Part shown: piece by piece, positions 16,592 through 24,902 of the stretch
How the letters are laid out: the number at the start of each line of letters is the position of its first letter
How positions within the stretch are numbered: the stretch's first letter is position 1
Assembly (NCBI RefSeq): GCF_001766675.1
Contig: NZ_MJLT01000034.1
Location: 124,001 to 188,000, forward strand
Source: Arthrobacter sp. SW1
GTDB lineage: Bacteria > Actinomycetota > Actinomycetes > Actinomycetales > Micrococcaceae
Length of the DNA stretch: 64,000 nucleotides
Direction: 5' to 3'
Program-made: the position numbers and the translations under genes
The notes under the pieces: model-generated
Database searches by the model: none
The model's input: only the letters and a program-made list of their open reading frames with translations
What the model was told of the DNA's origin: nothing

Positions 16592-16983
16592 ATGACAGTA
16601 TTTGCAGGCGCACGTGGCGGACTCAAGGCCTATCAGGACTCGATCCGTCTTCCCATCGACAAATTGGTCCGCCAGCTTCGCGACATCCTGGGTGCAAAGC
16701 TGGTCACTACATCGACTCCGTAAAAGAAGCCCGGGCCGTGGGCCAGTGGGCCGACGGCGAACGGAAGCCTTTGGATGACGAGACGAAAACCCGGCTGCGC
16801 CAGGCTTTCCACGTCGCATCCTTACTCACCGAACGAGACCCCAGTGCTGTGGTCTAGGAATGGTTCCAAGGCCTGAACCCACAGCTGGACGATGTACCGC
16901 CGGCGCGGCTGCTCCGGGAAGGAAAAGTTGACGAGGCCGTACAGCAGGTACTTGCCGGTGCCCGGTTTGCATCAGTCGGCTAA
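16592..16983 (+). pseudogene. Broken Xre/DUF2384-like regulator or antitoxin gene
   Basis: From ATG 16592 the frame reads GLKAYQDSIRLPIDKLVRQL and DILGAKLV, then stops (16721-16723). Moving one base restores the protein: YIDSVKEARAVGQWADGERK, LRQAFHVASLLTERDPSAVV. A TAG at 16855-16857 interrupts where Q is expected, after which EWFQGLNPQLDDVPPARLLR continues to TAA at 16981. So there is one single-base deletion near 16704-16712 plus one nonsense change. The intact family resembles DUF2384/Xre-like proteins with helix-turn-helix 'VRQWAEG' and 'AWFQGLNPQL' tails. No partner toxin is visible. Confidence 0.7.
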
Positions 16984-17114
16984 AGGATGTAGCCGAACGA
17001 GCTGGCGAATTAGGTCGACGAAGATATTCGACTCTCCCTGGAGCGAACTCTGGTCGGATGTCCTGGGCGCGGCCGTGATCAGCCATAGGATTATTTGAAT
17101 GGAGGAAATTATTC

Positions 17115-20100
17115 ATGCAGACAAATGATTCCCACAGAACCGAACCTCCTGCCCGCCCTGATACGGCGAACGGTCCTGGCGGGGGCGATGCCGCGGAAGC
17201 CCAAGAAGATCGGGCCCCAGTTGGGCTGATTCCTTTGGTTCCGCGACTTGTCGATGACCAGCACAGTGTTTATGTGCGGCATCTGAAGAATGCACTTACG
17301 GGGTCGGATCGAGATCTTTACCGCAACATCGCCCTGACGGGAAGCTACGGTTCTGGTAAGAGCAGCATCCTGCAGTCGCTCGACGGACCGAAAGTCCTCA
17401 ACCTCTCGCTTTCTACACTGGGCGACGAGCCTCCGGTGGGGCAGAACGGGGCGCCTCCGGTTTCGAAGACCAATAGGATTCAGAAGGAACTCGTTAAGCA
17501 GCTGCTCTATCGTGAGGACCCCTCGGATGTCCCGGACTCCAGGTACCGGAGAATCGGGTCCTTCAAATTGGTTCGGGAAGCCAGTTTGGCAGTATTTTTC
17601 GCGGCTGGCCTGGTGTTGCTGGGATATCTCACCCGCTTCACGGATCGCCTTGTGAACTTCGCGGGCAGCGACCCGGCCGCGCGGGTTGGCATGCACGTGG
17701 CATTGTTCATTTTCCTGGCTTTGGTGGTCTTCCTGGCCCGGAAAATTTTCCACAACAGGTTTTGGATCGAGAAGTTCGTCGCCGGCCCGGCAACCGTCAC
17801 CTTGACCAGTTCCGGCAGCTACTTCGATGAGTATCTAGATGAAATTGTGTACTTCTTTGAGGTGACGGACTACGACGTCGTGGTTTTCGAAGACATCGAC
17901 AGGTTTGAAGACCCACACATCTTCGAGACGCTGCGCGAGTTGAACACCCTGCTGAACAATTCCAAGCAGCTGCGCCGGAAGATCCGTTTCGTTTATGCCA
18001 TTAAGGACAGCATCTTCGAACAGCTCGGGGCAATCGACCAAGACACTCCGTCGATCGGTTCTCTCCAGGACAGCGAAACTTCCCCTGCTCTGGACCAGTC
18101 GGCTGACGTTGCCCGTGTCGAGATTGAACGGGCTAACCGAACGAAGTTCTTCGATCTGGTCATTCCTGTCGTGCCGTTCATTACCCATCGGAGCGCGCGT
18201 GATCACATGACAGACGTACTGACTGGATCAGGCCTGGATATCGACCCACACCTTGTCACCTTGGTCTCTAGATACACGGCTGACATGAGGTTAATCAAGA
18301 ACATCCATAACGAGTACGTGGTCTTCCGCGAGCAGCTTCTCCTAGCGGAAGGTCATTTGCCGGGCTTGAAACCGGAGTCGGTGTTTTCGATGGTCGTTTA
18401 CAAGAACATTCATCTGTCGGACTTCGAAGACATCCGGACGGGTTCCAGTCAGCTGGACAAGCTCTACGGGTACGGCCGGGATCTGGTCACCGAAAACGTC
18501 AGAATGATCGATGAGGAAATCCTCAGGCTCGAACAGAGGCTCCGCCACATGGACGCAGCGGCCGAGGTGGCTAACTCTTTGGGTGAGCGCTTGGATCAGT
18601 ACATCCGCCGTGTTCTGCGGCACTCAGGCCTCAGTGCCGCGTTCCAGGTACAGAAGGGCGCGGAAACGCTCAAACCGGAGGATCTGAGGACCACGAGCTT
18701 CTGGGAGTCCTTTACGGAACGGCAGCAGCAGCTGCTGGTACCCATAAACTCGCATGAACGCAAGGTCTTCACCTATATGGACGTGGTAGAAGAGCTGGGC
18801 GCGGACTTCGTCCCCGAACGCTGGGAGAAACACGAGCGGGCCAAAGCGAACTCCAGATTGGCTGCTATCCGCAAGACGAGGGCCATGCTGCTGCGGGCTG
18901 ACATGGCCGATCTGATGGAGAGGCCGGAAACCTTGGCGGTGGATAGGCAAGCCCTGACATTCGCAGAACTGGCGTCTAGGAATTTAGGGTCACCGCTAGC
19001 GCGCGATCTCGTCGCTTCCGGCTACATTGACCAGAACTTCTCTCTGTACGCTGCCCAGTTCCTCGGCGTGTACATCAGCCTCCAGGCGATGAACTTCCTC
19101 CTGCACAACGTTCAGCCCAACCGTATGGACATCAACTTCTCGTTCTCATCGTCGAAGGAAATCGAAGCAGTTCTAGACGAGGCCGGTGAATCGTTTCTTC
19201 ACGACCGAAGCATCTACAACCTCGCGATCATGGATTACCTACTGTCCCGCGAGGATCCTCGCTGTGAGGATGCGGTTCGGAAACTCTCCGCTCCGGGAAC
19301 CGACGAGCAGATGTTTCTAAACGCCTACCTTGCGCGAGGGAACCAGCGTGAAGCCCTCTACCGACGAATGGCTAGGTATTCCGCCGGTATCTTCGACACT
19401 ATTGTCAACGGCGATAGCATCCCAGATGACATGCGTGCACCCCTCTTCAGCGCCGCCATGTCAGGTTATCGGCCTGAGATCGGCTACACGATGGACGAGT
19501 CAATAGCGGTCTTCGTCAAGGGCAACTACGAAGCATTGAACGTCCTGACCGTGACTCAGGACGAACCGGAACGGGCCGCAGCAGCCATCGCGGTCCTGAC
19601 ACTGCTGCAAGTGCAGCTGGGGTCATTGGCCCCGCTGAACACTCAGATTCAACGTGCAGCTGTGGCTGGTAGCCTCTACGACCTCACAGTAGAAAACCTC
19701 ATCACCGCTCTCGGCGGCCAGGAGGACCTCTCCCTGGACGCCATCAAAGACAAGGATCCCAACGTCTACTATTACGCTCTGGTCCAAGCAGAACGGTATG
19801 TCCCTCTTGTGACCAACGAGCCGGCGATCTCGCCTACAGTTAGGTCCCAGTCCCGATTCATCGAGATCCTCCGGGACGTCGCGGAAAGCAACGGCCCCGC
19901 TGTGCCTTTGGTCGCCCGGCACGCCTCACCTGACTGTGTTGTCAAGAACATCGCGGAGGTCGACATCGCCCTTTGGCCGGCTCTGGCATGGGAGAAAAGG
20001 TTCCCACCGACTTTCGCCAATCTCGATGCCTACGTGGAAGGGAACGGCGGCATCATTGACGAAGCCCTAGCCGTCGTTCTGCAGGCCGCCGGCAGCGTCC

Positions 20101-20855
20101 AGGACCACGAGGGCGTGGAGGAGGAAATGAAGGCGAACCTTGCCATTCTTATCCTCAACGCGGCCGCAGTCCTGCCGGACCCGGCCTTGCGAGTCCGGCT
20201 AGCTGACAGTCTAGCGCTCAAGAATTACGTTAACGTCACCCGTATCGCGGTCGAACCCGGAAGGTTCCTAGGGCTCATGATCGGTGAACGAATCATCGAT
20301 GACACAGAGTCATCCTTCGAACCTGCCATTGGTTTGGACTGGCCTACCCGGGAGTTCGCGATCGGTCGGTCCGGTGCTTTCCTGGAGTACATGACGCCAC
20401 GGCACGTGCCGGCTGAAGATCTTGGACTGTTGCTAACCAGCAAAACCGTTCCTGCGGAGGTGAAGGGCGCAGTAGTCATGAGACTTGCGGAATTCGGTCC
20501 GGGGGCCTCCCGGTCAGCTCTTTCAGAGGCAGCCAGCTACGCGACGATGACAGGGATCGCCCTAGATGAAGCAGCATTCCGTGTCCTGGCTGAAGGAAAG
20601 GCCGACCCCGGGACCATTGTGGGCTTGCTCGAACCCTTCCTTGAAACCTTTGGCTACGATGCCGTCGAAGAAATCATGGTGCTGATGGGGCGGCCGTATT
20701 CGAGTCTTGCAATCCGGGCCGGCCAGCATGTGGTGCTCCCCAGGAACCGGGAGCATCTGGCCCTTGCAAGGTTCGTCGAAACTCACGGGAACGCGAAATC
20801 GGACAACTGGGACAAGGAAAAACCAGAACTGAGGATCTACATGAAGAGAAGCTGA
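17115..20855 (+). CDS. Large membrane-anchored P-loop NTPase (YobI/KAP-like)
   Basis: 1246 aa. Walker A GSYGSGKS at 76-83. Two membrane helices lie between Walker A and B (about 156-173 and 190-208: ASLAVFFAAGLVLLGYL and VALFIFLALVVFLARKIF). Walker B DVVVFEDIDRF at 254-263, then KIRFVYAIKDSIF as sensor strand. Helices inserted between the two motifs are characteristic of YobI-like and KAP NTPases. The 900-residue C-terminal part is mostly helical without known repeats and could be a sensor or effector region. Family members are associated with toxin and conflict loci. ATG at 17115 follows GGAGG. Stand-alone gene in the accessory island. Confidence 0.75.
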   Translation: MQTNDSHRTEPPARPDTANGPGGGDAAEAQEDRAPVGLIPLVPRLVDDQHSVYVRHLKNALTGSDRDLYRNIALTGSYGSGKSSILQSLDGPKVLNLSLSTLGDEPPVGQNGAPPVSKTNRIQKELVKQLLYREDPSDVPDSRYRRIGSFKLVREASLAVFFAAGLVLLGYLTRFTDRLVNFAGSDPAARVGMHVALFIFLALVVFLARKIFHNRFWIEKFVAGPATVTLTSSGSYFDEYLDEIVYFFEVTDYDVVVFEDIDRFEDPHIFETLRELNTLLNNSKQLRRKIRFVYAIKDSIFEQLGAIDQDTPSIGSLQDSETSPALDQSADVARVEIERANRTKFFDLVIPVVPFITHRSARDHMTDVLTGSGLDIDPHLVTLVSRYTADMRLIKNIHNEYVVFREQLLLAEGHLPGLKPESVFSMVVYKNIHLSDFEDIRTGSSQLDKLYGYGRDLVTENVRMIDEEILRLEQRLRHMDAAAEVANSLGERLDQYIRRVLRHSGLSAAFQVQKGAETLKPEDLRTTSFWESFTERQQQLLVPINSHERKVFTYMDVVEELGADFVPERWEKHERAKANSRLAAIRKTRAMLLRADMADLMERPETLAVDRQALTFAELASRNLGSPLARDLVASGYIDQNFSLYAAQFLGVYISLQAMNFLLHNVQPNRMDINFSFSSSKEIEAVLDEAGESFLHDRSIYNLAIMDYLLSREDPRCEDAVRKLSAPGTDEQMFLNAYLARGNQREALYRRMARYSAGIFDTIVNGDSIPDDMRAPLFSAAMSGYRPEIGYTMDESIAVFVKGNYEALNVLTVTQDEPERAAAAIAVLTLLQVQLGSLAPLNTQIQRAAVAGSLYDLTVENLITALGGQEDLSLDAIKDKDPNVYYYALVQAERYVPLVTNEPAISPTVRSQSRFIEILRDVAESNGPAVPLVARHASPDCVVKNIAEVDIALWPALAWEKRFPPTFANLDAYVEGNGGIIDEALAVVLQAAGSVQDHEGVEEEMKANLAILILNAAAVLPDPALRVRLADSLALKNYVNVTRIAVEPGRFLGLMIGERIIDDTESSFEPAIGLDWPTREFAIGRSGAFLEYMTPRHVPAEDLGLLLTSKTVPAEVKGAVVMRLAEFGPGASRSALSEAASYATMTGIALDEAAFRVLAEGKADPGTIVGLLEPFLETFGYDAVEEIMVLMGRPYSSLAIRAGQHVVLPRNREHLALARFVETHGNAKSDNWDKEKPELRIYMKRS

Positions 20856-20990
20856 CTGGCACGGCACCGCCCGGGCGCGACGTGTGGCGCTGGCTGGCGA
20901 GAAAGCCGTCGATCATGGCTGGTTCCGCTTCTGCCATGGTTGGCTGTGCTCAGGGCATGTGCTGCAGCAGCCACAGTGAAGAGGGTTCGT

Positions 20991-21567
20991 TCATCGTCTG
21001 TAGCCCGGGGCGCGGTCCTGCCGCTGGCCGGAGTTGTCCTCGGTGCGTCTTTCCCCGCGCCGGGTTTGTTCTTCTGCGCGGCGTGCCCGGATCTTTTCCA
21101 GTGCTTCGTTCACGGTACCCCGGCCCCGGCCTTCACCGGAGGTAGGCGCTGCGGATTTGGCCCGGTTCTCGCGGACCTTCCGGACCAGGGCGGCGACGCG
21201 TTCGGCGCGTACCTGTTCCGGGCTGAGCTGGCTTTCCGCGCCGCAGGCTTCTTGCAGATGATCAACGACGTGTTCGGCCGGGGTCGGGGTTTCCTTCACG
21301 ATCGCCTCGACTTCGGCGGCTTCGGCCAGCAGCGCAGCATCCGTTTGCGCCAGGGGCTTCCTTGCGGTCTGGGCGCTGTATTTGTGCATGACTGTGACCC
21401 GGGCGGTCAGCTGGCACCGATACCCTTTTCCTGATGGTTGACAGGGACGGGCAAGGTTTCGGAGGCAGGGAGACGCGGTAGGTGGAGATCTCTACTGCGA
21501 GCTGGCGCCATTGTTCCAGCCGCGCCGGGTCGGACGGCACCGGCCCCAGGGCTGCAGCCCATGCGGG
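20991..21567 (-). pseudogene. Relaxase (MobF/TraA-like) C-terminal remnant, frameshifted
   Basis: Read on the reverse strand, the fragment begins AWAAALGPVPSDPARLEQWR, a segment typical of the C-terminal region of actinobacterial TraA/MobF relaxases. It then changes frame near 21400-21450 and continues as HKYSAQTARKPLAQTD and a charged helical tail ERVAALVRKVRENRAK ... EALEKIRARRAEEQTRRGER to TGA at 20991. The last part is also open as a 132-codon frame from ATG 21389. This is most likely debris of a conjugative or mobilisable plasmid. The relaxase identity is a pattern-based judgement, moderate only. Confidence 0.45.
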
Positions 21568-21777
21568 CAGGTTGATCACGAAGTTCGGGGTGTTGAGGTA
21601 GAAACCGTCCCAGCGGTCCTGCCACGAGCCGCCGAGTTCGCCCCGCCGGTCCAGGACCACGTGTTCGACACCGGCCTGGCCGAGCCAGTAGCTCATCGCG
21701 AGCCCTGCCTGGCCGCCGCCAACGATCAGGGTGTCGATCCGCTCTGCTCCGGTGTGGGTGGAACGCCCGGGTTCCAT
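21568..21777 (-). pseudogene. Truncated flavin-containing monooxygenase (N-terminus only)
   Basis: The first 70 codons from ATG 21777 are an FAD/NAD(P)-binding monooxygenase start: TLIVGGGQAGLAMSYWLGQA (Rossmann GxGxxG), VVLDRRGELGGSWQDRWDGF and YLNTPNFVINLP. The homology ends there and the frame continues into the relaxase-like remnant, so about five sixths of the enzyme is missing. The product would be inactive. Confidence 0.7.
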
Positions 21778-21816
21778 GGCTGATCTTTACGCCTGGCGGT
21801 GTTTGCGGGGGAGTGG

Positions 21817-22584
21817 TTACTGCGCCCGCTTCTCCGCCCTGTCCCAATGCGCCCGCAGCATGTGTGCCAGGCGGACAGGCTCAATCCGGTGCGGCGGGTC
21901 GAAGTGGTGGCGGTCCTCGAACACTTCAAGCCGGAAGTCCCGGAAAACCTTGGAGAGCCGCTCGGCCACCTCGCCGTAGTCCACCGGGTTGCTGAGCCCA
22001 CCGAGGGCCAGGAACACCGGCCGCGGGAAGGACGCCAGCTTGTCGCGGTCAAGGGCGTAGTCCTTGAAAGTCTGCATGAACGCCCGGATCCCCGCGGGCC
22101 GCGTGCCCATCCACGGCGGCGGGTCGCCGGCCGGCGGAGGCGGCAGGACGACGTCGGGCTTCACGCCCAGGCGCATGAACGCGGACATGAACTGATCCGG
22201 CGGCAGCAGGTCCAGCTCGTCGTACTCCTCCCACAGCCGGGTGTGCTCGGGGCTCCAGTCCCAGCTGCCCGCCCACGCCGGCTCCAGCAGCGCCAGGCTC
22301 TGCACGCTGTCCGGATGCTGCGCCACGAACGCCAGCGCCACGGCACCGCCGCCCGAGTACCCGAGCAGATGGAAGCTGTTCCACCTGCGGGCATCGGCTT
22401 CGCGGAGGATGCCGTCGATCTCGGTGTCCAGGGTCCAGCCGGGCGGGGGAGCGTCGCCCGCGTACAGTTCAAGGTCCGTGGCGACGGCGTTCACGTCCGG
22501 GCCCAGCGCTTGGATCAGTCCGCTGTAGGCCGGCTCCGCCGGAAGGACACTGCCGGGAAGAAGGATGACCCGCTTCGGCTCCAT
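21817..22584 (-). CDS. Alpha/beta-hydrolase fold protein
   Basis: 255 aa from ATG at 22584. Begins RVILLPGSVLPAEPAYSGLI (oxyanion-side strand and HG-like turn). Nucleophile elbow LLGYSGGGAVALAF with Ser77; the C-terminal FEDRHHFDPPHRIEP provides the catalytic His region. Probably a small-ester or lactone hydrolase or a haloperoxidase-like member; substrate unknown. The truncated monooxygenase lies just downstream on the same strand. Confidence 0.85.
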   Translation of the reverse strand: MEPKRVILLPGSVLPAEPAYSGLIQALGPDVNAVATDLELYAGDAPPPGWTLDTEIDGILREADARRWNSFHLLGYSGGGAVALAFVAQHPDSVQSLALLEPAWAGSWDWSPEHTRLWEEYDELDLLPPDQFMSAFMRLGVKPDVVLPPPPAGDPPPWMGTRPAGIRAFMQTFKDYALDRDKLASFPRPVFLALGGLSNPVDYGEVAERLSKVFRDFRLEVFEDRHHFDPPHRIEPVRLAHMLRAHWDRAEKRAQ

Positions 22585-22726
22585 GACAGCACTGTACGCC
22601 CGGGGATGCGCGCAGGGGAGGCCGCCCAAGCAAAGCGGAGCCAAACCCTAGCCAATCCGCCCCGGTCAGGAGCAGACTTTCACCCAGCGGGTCCCGACCC
22701 GGGGCTCTCAGCAGAAGGGTTGATTG

Positions 22727-23575
22727 ATGTTCAAGAGACTTGTCGCCTCTTTGGCCGTCGTGGGAACGGCGCTCACCGCTTTCCTGACGGGCATCCCCGC
22801 CGCGCAGGCAAGCACGGGCGGAACTCCCGACGGAGAGCTGCACCCCAGCGTCGGCATGATCGTCTTTTACGACGCCGACGGCCGCTTCCGGTGCAGCGCC
22901 ACCCAAGTGTCCCCAACAGTTCTTCTCACCGCCGCGCACTGCACGAAAGGCACCCTGGGCCTCACTTTGGTGACCTTCGAGTCGGTGATTGCGGAAGCAC
23001 CGCCGTCGCCCCTTCCGGCCGCCGCAGACCCGAGCAAGGGCTACACGGAAGCGGACCTGGCCGGCTACGCCTTCGGCACCGCCTACGCCCACCCCGCCTA
23101 CTCCGACTTCACCGACCTGAAGAACTGGAACGACGTGGGCGTGGTGGTTTTGAGCAAGCCGCTCGATCACGCCACCTCTGAGCTGGCGCCACTCAACCGC
23201 CTGGACCAGATCGCCTCCGGACAGCTGAACAAGACCATCTTCACCGGCGTCGGCTACGGCACCGAGGTCCGCAAGCCGGACGAAGGCCCGCAAAAGCCTT
23301 CGCCCATGAGCTACCCGCTGATCCGCCGCTGGTGGGAAGTCCCGGGCCAGAAGCTCACCCCACAGATCCTGCAGGTGAACGGCAACCCCAACGACGTCCG
23401 CGGCACCGGCGGCAGCTGCTTCGGCGACTCCGGCGGCCCGCTGTTCCTGGACAACCAGATCGTGGCCGTCACCAGCTATGGGTACACCGCCAACTGCCGG
23501 TACCTGGACGGCTACCAGCGCGTGGACATCCCCGTGGTGCAGGATTGGCTGGCCGAGTTCGGGGTGACCCCCTGA
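22727..23575 (+). CDS. Secreted trypsin-like serine protease
   Basis: 282 aa from ATG at 22727 (AGAAGG upstream). Signal peptide with hydrophobic core LVASLAVVGTALTAFLTG and cleavage after AQA near residue 28. Chymotrypsin-fold catalytic triad: LLTAAHC (His71), NDVGVVVL (Asp136), GGSCFGDSGGPLF (Ser235). The domain is shortened compared with eukaryotic trypsins but complete. Exported and active outside the cell by inference. Single gene, divergent from the hydrolase. Confidence 0.9.
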   Translation: MFKRLVASLAVVGTALTAFLTGIPAAQASTGGTPDGELHPSVGMIVFYDADGRFRCSATQVSPTVLLTAAHCTKGTLGLTLVTFESVIAEAPPSPLPAAADPSKGYTEADLAGYAFGTAYAHPAYSDFTDLKNWNDVGVVVLSKPLDHATSELAPLNRLDQIASGQLNKTIFTGVGYGTEVRKPDEGPQKPSPMSYPLIRRWWEVPGQKLTPQILQVNGNPNDVRGTGGSCFGDSGGPLFLDNQIVAVTSYGYTANCRYLDGYQRVDIPVVQDWLAEFGVTP

Positions 23576-23794
23576 CGAACGGTGGGCCAACGATGGGGGA
23601 ACAGTTGCAAATTACCCCTAGCCATCCGCTGAAACCTCTGTAGACTGGACCGTGTTGTTGTGTTTGGCATTTGGTAGTTCAGGCAGTTCCCGCGGCATTC
23701 CGCCGCTGATCTTCTGAAGTAACGGTGGAGAACACCCCACACCGGAGGCCCGACAGTCGGGACAACCCTCCACCTTCAGTAAGGAACTGAATTC

Positions 23795-23998
23795 ATGGCT
23801 ACAGGTATCGTCAAGTGGTTCAACGCCGAAAAGGGCTTCGGCTTCATCTCCCCGGAAGATGGCAGCCAGGACGTTTTCGCCCACTACTCTGCAATTAACT
23901 CCACGGGCTACCGCTCCCTCGAAGAGAACCAGAAGGTCTCCTTCGACGTCGAGCAGGGCCCCAAGGGTCCCCAGGCAGTGAACATCCAGGCTCTCTAA
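23795..23998 (+). CDS. cspA: Cold-shock protein (CspA family)
   Basis: 67 aa, a single cold-shock (OB-fold) domain. RNP1 KGFGFI and RNP2 VFAHYSAI are intact and the start [16 protein letters not shown] is canonical. Binds RNA and single-stranded DNA, acts as RNA chaperone and antiterminator. The roughly 150-200 nt before the ATG has no gene and includes a small CCCGA-CAG-TCGGG hairpin around 23750, consistent with the structured 5' leader often seen for csp genes. Strong terminator follows. Confidence 0.93.
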   Translation: MATGIVKWFNAEKGFGFISPEDGSQDVFAHYSAINSTGYRSLEENQKVSFDVEQGPKGPQAVNIQAL

Positions 23999-24011
23999 GC
24001 TTCGGATACAC

Positions 24012-24054
24012 AAAAAGCAGGGCCGGTCGTTTTGAACGACCGGCCCTGCTTTTT
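24012..24054. terminator. Bidirectional intrinsic terminator
   Basis: Perfect 20-bp stem, 24012-24031 with 24035-24054, flanked by A5 and T5 runs. Separates the convergent cold-shock gene and the lipoprotein gene. Confidence 0.9.
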
Positions 24055-24064
24055 GTCTTCTGCG

Positions 24065-24781
24065 CTATTCGCAGCCGATTCCGTCGTGGTCGCCGTCGAG
24101 GCGGTAAATATCACTTCCCACGACCGTAACCGGTCCCTGCACGTAAGCAGGGCCGTTGCCGCTGCCACTCGCACAGTCCACATCCGAGGCAATGGGTACG
24201 CAGTCTCCCGCGTAGTTCGGATCGCAGTTGGATTGCGCGGCTTGCTGCTGGGCCGCTGCCTCCGCGGCTGCCTGGGCGGCCGCTTCTTCAGCTGCCCGTT
24301 TCTCGGCCGCGGCCTGCTCAGCCGCCGCTTTTTCGGCTGCCGCCCGTTCTGCGGCCGCTTTCTGAGCTGCAGCCTTCTGGGCAGCGAGCTTCTCAGCAGC
24401 GGCTTTCTGTTCGGCGGCTTTCTTTGCTGCAAGCAGGGCGGCGGCCGTTCGCTCGTCAGTGAGTTTCTTCGAGTCCGCCGCTTCCATCCAGACCAGTAGG
24501 CCCGCCCGGTCCTTAGTGCAGATATAGCTGGTGTTGCCCTGTGTCTCTGCAGCCTTCTCCTTCGGGCAGCTCGTGAGTTCGATGCTGGCCTCACTTGGCG
24601 TGGCTGAAACACTCGGTGACTGGCTTGTCGAAGCTGACGACGTGGTCTGCTTTGGTGCTGATGCCAGCGGAGAGCAGCCGGCGATGAGAAGGGCCAGTAG
24701 AGAAATGACCGCGACGGCGCGGTACCGCCCGTTTTGCAGCCCAAATTTTTCCGCGCAGAAGCGCAGTCTCGTGATATTCAT
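24065..24781 (-). CDS. Ala/Glu-rich coiled-coil lipoprotein with excalibur-like C-terminus
   Basis: 238 aa from ATG at 24781 (24793 alternative). Lipobox LLALLIAGCS, Ser/Thr-rich linker, then a long alanine/glutamate/lysine coiled coil (about 115-180) made of repeated AAEKAAAEQAAAEKR units. The C-terminal 50 residues with paired cysteines end IYRLDGDHDGIGCE, the DxDxDGxxCE calcium-binding excalibur signature. Probably a surface-anchored protein reaching through the wall. Function unknown. Confidence 0.85.
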   Translation of the reverse strand: MNITRLRFCAEKFGLQNGRYRAVAVISLLALLIAGCSPLASAPKQTTSSASTSQSPSVSATPSEASIELTSCPKEKAAETQGNTSYICTKDRAGLLVWMEAADSKKLTDERTAAALLAAKKAAEQKAAAEKLAAQKAAAQKAAAERAAAEKAAAEQAAAEKRAAEEAAAQAAAEAAAQQQAAQSNCDPNYAGDCVPIASDVDCASGSGNGPAYVQGPVTVVGSDIYRLDGDHDGIGCE

Positions 24782-24902
24782 TTTTGCCCCCATGGCGAAT
24801 GATGCTGAACGTGTCCGCAGAGAGTAGCAATCGCATCGGGACAGGGGAAGACAGACGATATAAGTCGTAGTGGGTTACTGCTTCTCGCCGCGGCCAGGAA
24901 CC

